From contig NW_019091521.1 of the NCBI RefSeq assembly GCF_001949145.1, positions 107,419 through 171,418 on the forward strand: a stretch of 64,000 bases of DNA. Reading direction: 5' to 3'. Numbering within the stretch: the first letter of the stretch is position 1; each line of letters opens with the position of its first letter. Source of the stretch: Acanthaster planci (lineage: Eukaryota > Echinodermata > Asteroidea > Valvatida > Acanthasteridae). The position numbers and the translations under genes were made by a program. The notes under the pieces were generated by a model. It made no database searches. It was not told where the DNA came from and worked only from the letters and a program-made list of their open reading frames with translations. Shown here one piece after another: positions 59,401-64,000 of the stretch.

Positions 59401-59671
59401 ACTGGTCGAATTGGAAGCGCATCATACTGTGACGCAGAGGCAAGATTTCAGCTCATCTAAAACAATCAATCTTTTTTACTGGGCCCCAAAAGCCACATAA
59501 ACGTCCCTACCTCCCAAGCCGATCGGCCAGCGGGCCAGCAACCAAGGATCCCACCATGCCGCCGACAGCAAAGATGGCCACCGCCGTGGCAAAGAGGAAT
59601 TCGTTGCGGTTGTCCTCCATGGGCTCGCCACTTCGCCGCTCCTCCGTCTCATTGAAGAAATCTTGGATCAC
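50231..59671 (-). CDS. SLC2A-like: Gene B: SLC2A/GLUT class I-like sugar transporter, 5' end missing
   Basis: Ten minus-strand exons join in phase to 1371 nt (456 residues plus stop): 59511-59671, 58205-58329, 57059-57199, 56474-56611, 53989-54176, 53165-53275, 52713-52814, 52313-52388, 51896-52023, 50231-50431. The product would be a facilitative hexose uniporter of the plasma membrane. Features in order are the sequon NET in loop 1, [48 protein letters not shown] with an intact QLS triplet, DRSGRR, GPGSIPW with the helix-10 tryptophan, NWTANF and [15 protein letters not shown] and tryptophan point to a glucose-type class I transporter. The exon(s) for the N-terminus and helix 1 lie beyond the right edge. 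Exon lengths match gene A except at two junctions. Confidence 0.93.
51896..52023 (-). CDS. SLC2A-like: Gene B exon: helices 10-11
   Basis: The acceptor CCCCAACAG precedes [19 protein letters not shown] and [17 protein letters not shown], very close to the GLUT consensus. It is 128 nt with donor CAA|GTAAAT. The conserved PIPW proline after GPG is serine here. Confidence 0.96.
52313..52388 (-). CDS. SLC2A-like: Gene B exon: helix 10, first part
   Basis: The exon encodes [17 protein letters not shown] and FAIGPG across the junction. Its 76 nt, acceptor CCCGAAG and donor CCAG|GTAAAG in phase 1 mirror exon 11 of gene A. The S-Y-x-S-I-V text is closer to the class I consensus than gene A. Confidence 0.93.
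52713..52814 (-). CDS. SLC2A-like: Gene B exon: DRSGRR and helix 9
   Basis: After GCGCTTCAG the exon reads [18 protein letters not shown] and a hydrophobic helix. It is 102 nt with donor AAG|GTGAGC. The family E-R-x-GRR is D-R-S-GRR here. Confidence 0.95.
53165..53275 (-). CDS. SLC2A-like: Gene B exon: helices 7-8
   Basis: After GTGCAACAG the exon encodes [14 protein letters not shown] and [17 protein letters not shown]. It is 111 nt with donor AGT|GTGAGT, phase 0. YYSSDIF is near the YYSTSIF of GLUT1. Confidence 0.95.
53989..54176 (-). CDS. SLC2A-like: Gene B exon: central loop and helix 7 with QLS
   Basis: A single 188-nt GC-rich exon covers what gene A splits in two. It reads [17 protein letters not shown], a charged loop, RISILQLF and [13 protein letters not shown]. 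From memory, 188 nt is also the size of the matching vertebrate GLUT exon, so the unsplit form is probably ancestral. The donor is GCG|GTGAGT. Confidence 0.96.
54417..55624. mobile_element. pogo/Tigger-like non-autonomous element, 1.2 kb
   Basis: The left end CAGTAAAATCTCGATACC and right end GGT-free TATCAAGATTTTACTG are terminal inverted repeats of at least 15 bp, with CGAAT/TCGAG words continuing inside as in pogo-type termini. TA follows the right end; the left flank is CA, so the TA duplication is only half preserved. Frames inside (for example 54868-55290) resemble no transposase. It lies in a gene B intron. Confidence 0.65.
56474..56611 (-). CDS. SLC2A-like: Gene B exon: helix 6 and PESPR
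   Basis: The exon reads [11 protein letters not shown], helix 6 and [17 protein letters not shown], ending in phase 1 at AAAG|GTGGGT. It is 25 nt shorter at its 5' end than the standard position, the missing part being carried on the previous exon. Confidence 0.95.
57059..57199 (-). CDS. SLC2A-like: Gene B exon: helices 4-5 with displaced 3' boundary
   Basis: The acceptor CTGTGGACAG precedes [21 protein letters not shown] and [15 protein letters not shown]. Gene A stops after the Q of LLAQ (116 nt); this exon runs 25 nt further (141 nt) and ends in phase 1 at TTAG|GTAAGG. All the expected residues are present, so only the intron position has moved. Confidence 0.95.
57596..57895. mobile_element. 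Foldback with CAGGGTTCC / GGAACCCTG termini
   Basis: The terminal 9 bp are perfect inverted repeats, and AAATTCCATGACTTT blocks recur in both halves. Flanks GGCGCA and GGCACA agree at five of six bases, a possible target duplication. Related copies lie at 31050-31330 and about 38650-38968. Non-coding. Confidence 0.65.
58205..58329 (-). CDS. SLC2A-like: Gene B exon: helix 3 to start of helix 4
   Basis: After CCATCCCAG the exon reads [19 protein letters not shown] and [13 protein letters not shown], the GRLxIGxxxG signature. It is 125 nt with donor GCG|GTAAGT in phase 1, two codons shorter than in gene A. Confidence 0.96.
58830..59060 (+). repeat. Dispersed repeat, copy 1 (gene B intron)
   Basis: TTCATGTTCAAATTGTGAACTC, GAAAACAGTT, CTATGCACAAAT, GATGACATCATA.TTTTGCTCAT and TTAGCATAA occur in this order here and again at about 60345-60625. 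It is non-coding; the element type is not known. Confidence 0.65.
59511..59671 (-). CDS. SLC2A-like: Gene B exon: loop 1 and helix 2 (first exon inside the window)
   Basis: After CTCTTGTCAG the exon encodes [15 protein letters not shown] with the NET sequon and [15 protein letters not shown], then [10 protein letters not shown]. Its 161 nt, phase 0 start and phase 2 end equal exon 3 of gene A; here the donor is a normal AG|GTAGGG. The upstream exon with the FGYxxGV motif is not found up to 64000. Confidence 0.95.
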
Positions 59672-60344
59672 CTGACAAGAGATTACAATGTACACAAGTT
59701 CAAAACTTCAGACAATTTCAGAACTTGGGAGAACCAGCATCTGTTGTGGGGGGAGGGTGTATGAATTTTGTACCACCCAGCCAGCCTTCAGTTTTTGCTA
59801 GGACAATTTAAACAAGTTTAACCCAGGCTCTGAGAAAACTTCTAAATTTTCCCATCCAGCATTTGCGCACAAGCAAACAAGGCACAATTAGACCATTTTG
59901 CTTACATACACTGTACACAGACCTGTTAAATGAAAAGACAAAGGAATATTGGCATTCCATCTGCTAAAATTTGCTGTAAATGTACAAAATGTATGTATGT
60001 GTTATGCAAAAATACAATCCCGTTAGATAAAACGTTACATCAGTTCACAGGTACCAGTGTCTGGAATTTAAAAAATGTATTAACCAATAAAAAAATAACA
60101 GGGAAAAATCAGTACTAAATAAATATAGAAACCCTTACAGATTTACAATCTGAGAAATCAAGTCAAGACAGTTAATTCAGGAAAACAATTAGACTGCTTA
60201 AGGATTATGGAATTGATAATTTTCAATGCAGATGTTTGATAACTACATGTACTTGAAACCCTTTTGGGATTAAGTGTAATAAACATCCACCTTTTGAAAC
60301 AAACATGTAGCTTTTCTGAACAACAACTGAGGGTGCTGTTTCTG

Positions 60345-60625
60345 TGTATTTTTGTTCATGTTTTTCTTGTTCAAATTGTGAACTCAGAATTTGCCTGTGG
60401 GAAACAGTTTTCTGAAAGTGTTGCTCATTGTGCCTGAACATGACCATACATGTACAAACCATGAAAAACCAAGGAACAGGAAATTCAGGGCAGCAGAACA
60501 TCAGAAATTTCAGCAACTCTTTTGTGCACAAATTAAAGCAACATTGCGGTGGTTCCTTGGGTTGACATCATACTTTTGCTCATCAATATGGAGATCGATT
60601 TGCATTACATTAGCATAAGCACTAA
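60345..60625 (+). repeat. Dispersed repeat, copy 2 (gene B intron)
   Basis: This is the same-orientation counterpart of 58830-59060, with TTGTTCAAATTGTGAACTCAG, GAAACAGTTTTCTG, TTGTGCACAAAT, GACATCATACTTTTGCTCAT and CATTAGCATAA. The copies diverge by insertions in the middle. Confidence 0.65.
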
Positions 60626-61351
60626 GAATGAAGTTAGCTGAAACAGCCTTTGAGTTGTAGTAACAAGACGGCATCGCATCAGTTGTTTACCTGCCTGCAC
60701 AAATGTTACTGTACAAGTAGCCGGCCCACTTCACAAATTTCAGTGACCATCTAAGCTTTCTAGAGCCAATAATATTGCAAAAATCTCCCACTACCCCCCC
60801 AAATAACCGGTACGTATTGTCTATCGTCTAGATACCATACCGGTACTTTAAATAGACGAGTGCTTATCAGCACCATATGGGCGACCCCTGCATTAAACAG
60901 ACCTTTGATGCATTATTATTATTATTAATTCAACTGCACTCACTCCATGCAATATTCACAAGCGCATTACAATGAATATTACATACATGTACTGTACTTG
61001 GGTGGGAAAGATATGTACAAGTGCAGTATGTACTTAGTGAGTGTGTAGAGACAGAGAGTGACATGTGCTCTTTACACCACATTCAACACGTATGTTTCCT
61101 TCCTCGACAAATGAGATGTCCGAATGGCCTGATGGAATTCTTGTTTTTCGGTCAACTCATTTACACATGTAATCAAATTACTTAGCAAGCAATAAAATTT
61201 GTTGATTTCCTCTGTTCCTGTAGAAAAAAAAAATCATGCCATTCTTGTGCCTAAAACTTTTACAAGAATGTGAAACCCATGAAGGTCAAGCCTGCACAGA
61301 ACTCAAGGCCATCCCAATGGTCAGTGGCTTGCAAAGGTATTTTTCAAGCCT

Positions 61352-61607
61352 GGGGACAATTTCATAGAGCTGCTTACGCACAAAATTTGCTTAAGCGGGA
61401 AAAAAATTTGCTTAATAAACCAAGATTACCAGCTTAAACTCTATCTGATTGTCATGCTAACCAAAAAACAGCTAAATACACGTACGATCCTAAAACAACA
61501 TACATGTACATAACATGGAGTTTTGGCTGGTTACCTGATTTATCAAGTGAGGTTTTTTTCGCGCTTAAGCAAATTTCAAGCTTAAGCAGCTCTATGAAAT
61601 TGGCCCC
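61352..61607. mobile_element. MITE with GGGGACAATTTCATAGAGCTGCTTA termini
   Basis: The left GGGGACAATTTCATAGAGC and right GCTCTATGAAATTGGCCCC are about 25-bp inverted repeats, followed inside by TTTGCTTAAGC words on both sides. It is 256 bp and non-coding. I recall similar termini from echinoderm and other marine invertebrate sequences. The target duplication was not resolved. Confidence 0.8.
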
Positions 61608-62525
61608 AGATTCAAGAACTGAAATCTGGTTCAAGCTGAGATTTTATTCTGTCACAGCAAATCCTAGCCTATGTAACTGTAAGTCCAGTTGATATCTGAA
61701 TAGTGTAGAATTCAATAGGGTTTAATGGCGTTGAAAAAAATCATTCTATGATATATCAAGGATCAGTGCTTGATTCTGTGGACAGTAAATGACGATGTTG
61801 CGTAAAATGACTTGATATCACTTAACAAAAAAAAATTGCACTTATTGGCTTTATCATGTACAGTGTATGTATGTCATTCCTTTGCATATGCATTTTTAAA
61901 AAAAACAAACCTACATTCAAGAAATATTTTCACTGATTTATGTTACACTCTAAGTTGTAGCAGTGGGCATGGTGGAAGACAGGACCAAAACATGGCTACC
62001 GTTGTCATGTGCCACAGAATGCCATCCTGTACATGTACTGTACATGTTCATTATAAAATTGATGCACGGCAGAGCTGGGTGAATACATGCACATGTAGTG
62101 TCAAAACTTAACTTGCACTAATTGTACATGTATATGAGAAAATACCTGGCAGTACAATACACATACATGTAGTTTCATGCACAGTGCTTGTATGCATGGA
62201 TAGTGCTCAACATGTCACCAACACAGCTTAACTGGTCCCCCAACCACTTCCAACTCATTGAGTCATTCTACATGTATATGTACCTCCTCAACGTCCCATG
62301 CTCATGTACAATGTGTATTCCTCTATATGACTTATTTCACTGGATGCTTAAAACCTCTCACATTAGCATTAGTTATCTGGACTTTTATCCCTTTTTTGTA
62401 CCAGTGTGAAATGGCGTGTCCTGTTACATGTACATAATTATATTGAGTGTGTTATATTGTCAGTCATTCAATGTTTAGAATGTGGGGTCCTGTTACATAA
62501 CATCATTGAGAAGTGTATTATCACA

Positions 62526-62766
62526 GGCCCTTTTCCAATACTCGACTTGGGCTCCATCTCGGGCTTCGTTCCCAAAACAAATCCCCGATAGTGGGCCTGA
62601 AGCGTTTAGATCAAATTGGATTACTGTAATTTCTGGCTCTCCTGCATCTTATTTGATGTTTTGTGGCACTATTAGACTGATTACTGCGCTTACAGCTTCA
62701 ACATCAGCTAGTTAAAAAACAGTTGAAGCCTGAGACGGAGCCGAAGTTGAGCATTGGAAAACGGCC
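62526..62766. mobile_element. Foldback with GGCC(C/G)TTTTCC termini
   Basis: GGCCCTTTTCCAATACTCGA and GGGCTCCATCTCGGGCTTC on the left face GAAGCCTGAGACGGAGCC and GAGCATTGGAAAACGGCC on the right. It is 241 bp and non-coding. A single arm of the same family lies at 33519-33565 in gene A. Confidence 0.75.
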
Positions 62767-63962
62767 TCAGCCTGTTTGTTGCAAATGCTGTATAAAAAAA
62801 TCACTCTGTACTACATGTGCATGTAAATTTCCTCAATGCACAATGGGTGTGTACCATACAAGTACATGTATGCAGAGTGGCTGTCTACAAATCTATGTAC
62901 ATGCAGATGCACACAGATGCACACACACAACAGTGGTTAGCACATGTGCTCACTGAGGCTGCCTGCCCGATCCCCTCCACTGATCCCTTCAGTCAGCAAA
63001 CTTTTGTTGCTGGCACACAAGTAGTATGCTACAGAAAAAGCGTCCGCCTATTATTAGGGAGGATTTTCGTTTGCTTTCGTTGGGTAGTGGTGCTACAGTG
63101 CCTGCCTTTTAACATGTTTAACAGCTGCATTTATGAAATGCTGTGAAGTAACTGGTACAAGGCAGCTCTGAACTGAAGGACTTTATCAGTCAGTGCATGA
63201 TGTGCGATGCATTTAATGGTCCCTGTTTCCACATTGCTATCTCCAAAATCGGCATTAAAATGTGCAGAGCAATCAAAGGAATTTAATCAATGAAAAGGGC
63301 TGTAGTGTGTTTGCGCTCAGCTTGTTTGAAGTATCATGTCATATGCCTCTTCTGAAGCAACAAAATACCAGTATATGCAAATTCTCCTTAATACTGCAAT
63401 AACCGTGCACGGTCGTTAGCAGTGAAGTGTTTGCTCGTGCCTACTTTTGAAGCATATTAAACTTGGCACTGCCTGGTATGATGGTACACGACATTTACTT
63501 AATTTCGCCAGAGCAGATTGGTAAAAAAAAAAAAACAGAACAAAACAAAGAAGCTGCAGTCAGAGAAACTGGTGAGTGTTATACCCGGTACATGTACAGT
63601 GATTAACTTTGGCTTAGGGTCAAGTGCCTTGAGGTCATACATTTAACCCAAGTACATGTTACATACACATGTACGTAAAGTATTCCCTTAATATTTTCGC
63701 TGGATTCTTCAATCTAGTTAACACAAGCTGCCATGTACATGTATTCACTATTACCAGAAAGGTCTAATGGTTATTTCCTCCAATTTCAGTATGATTTGAG
63801 ACACATCCAAGGGAGTTATGGTTAATATTTAGGCGCGTTTGAAAATGAAATATGGTTATAACCACCACCGGACTTTTTCTGAATAGGATAGGATGGAATC
63901 AGGCTATGAGTCAACCTGCATGATGTATACTTCATGTACATGTCCCGGTATATGTGCATGTA

Positions 63963-63987
63963 GTAATAATAATAATAATAATAATAA
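63963..63987 (+). repeat. (TAA)n microsatellite
   Basis: About eight uninterrupted AAT units occur at the right edge. A shorter ATT run lies at about 60914-60931. Confidence 0.95.
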
Positions 63988-64000
63988 AGCATTTATAAGG

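Larger units (their letters stand above)
59672..64000 (-). other. Gene B intron running off the right edge
   Basis: No exon with the helix-1 signature was found on the minus strand, so this is read as intron. It holds a second copy of the 58830 repeat, a terminal-inverted-repeat element at 61352, a foldback at 62526 and many ACATGTAC words. Open frames on both strands are short and unrecognised. Confidence 0.55.

Noticed and set aside
1-64000. Search for CRISPR arrays, bacterial operons or phage modules
   Set aside because: Regular spacer arrays and contiguous prokaryote-style genes are absent; coding sequence is in spliced exons.

Overview
This is eukaryotic (metazoan) genomic DNA. Coding information sits in short exons with GT-AG introns, and the rest is dense in short inverted-repeat transposons, tRNA-derived repeats, simple repeats and poly-G/C runs. 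The many ACATGTAC-type words and the repeat styles suggest a marine invertebrate deuterostome, perhaps an echinoderm. That placement is an inference from general acquaintance with such genomes; no search was run.

The recognisable content is two paralogous SLC2A (GLUT) facilitative sugar transporter genes facing each other tail to tail. Gene A (+ strand, about 20.9-41.8 kb) is complete: 13 coding exons can be joined in phase into a 503-residue, 12-helix transporter. Gene B (- strand, about 59.7-50.2 kb) has its last ten coding exons here (456 residues plus stop), and its N-terminal exon(s) lie beyond position 64000. Most exon lengths match between the two (161, 111, 102, 76, 128 nt), which points to an inverted duplication. 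They differ where substrate choice is set. Gene B keeps the QLS motif of class I glucose transporters in helix 7 and the helix-10 tryptophan. Gene A has HAG and phenylalanine at those places. Each copy also carries one private intron change, and gene A has a GC-AG intron.

The left 20 kb has no gene I can name. It holds repeats: two TTAA-flanked elements (2.1-2.5 and 5.6-6.0 kb), a perfect 49-bp inverted repeat (2.9 kb), palindromes (7.75 kb), two inverted copies of a small terminal-inverted-repeat element (8.7 and 9.1 kb), a 401-bp foldback with an 8-bp target duplication (9.3 kb), a Penelope-like retroelement relic with a GIY-YIG domain (10.8-11.4 kb), and a 208-bp hAT-type MITE with a perfect 8-bp duplication (17.4 kb). 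Two phase-compatible open segments at 16.04 and 16.75 kb with good splice signals may be exons of an unrecognised gene.

The introns of both transporter genes are also full of short non-autonomous elements. Examples are a pogo/Tigger-like element of 1.2 kb, several foldbacks, tRNA-like sequences, and a dispersed repeat carrying a palindromic TGACGTCA site that is shared with the area next to the Penelope relic. The 41.8-50.2 kb interval between the two 3' ends has a probable long 3' UTR for gene A with several AATAAA signals, a hAT-like MITE, degenerate repeats and a 91-bp tandem duplication. I saw no CRISPR array, bacterial operon or intact transposase.
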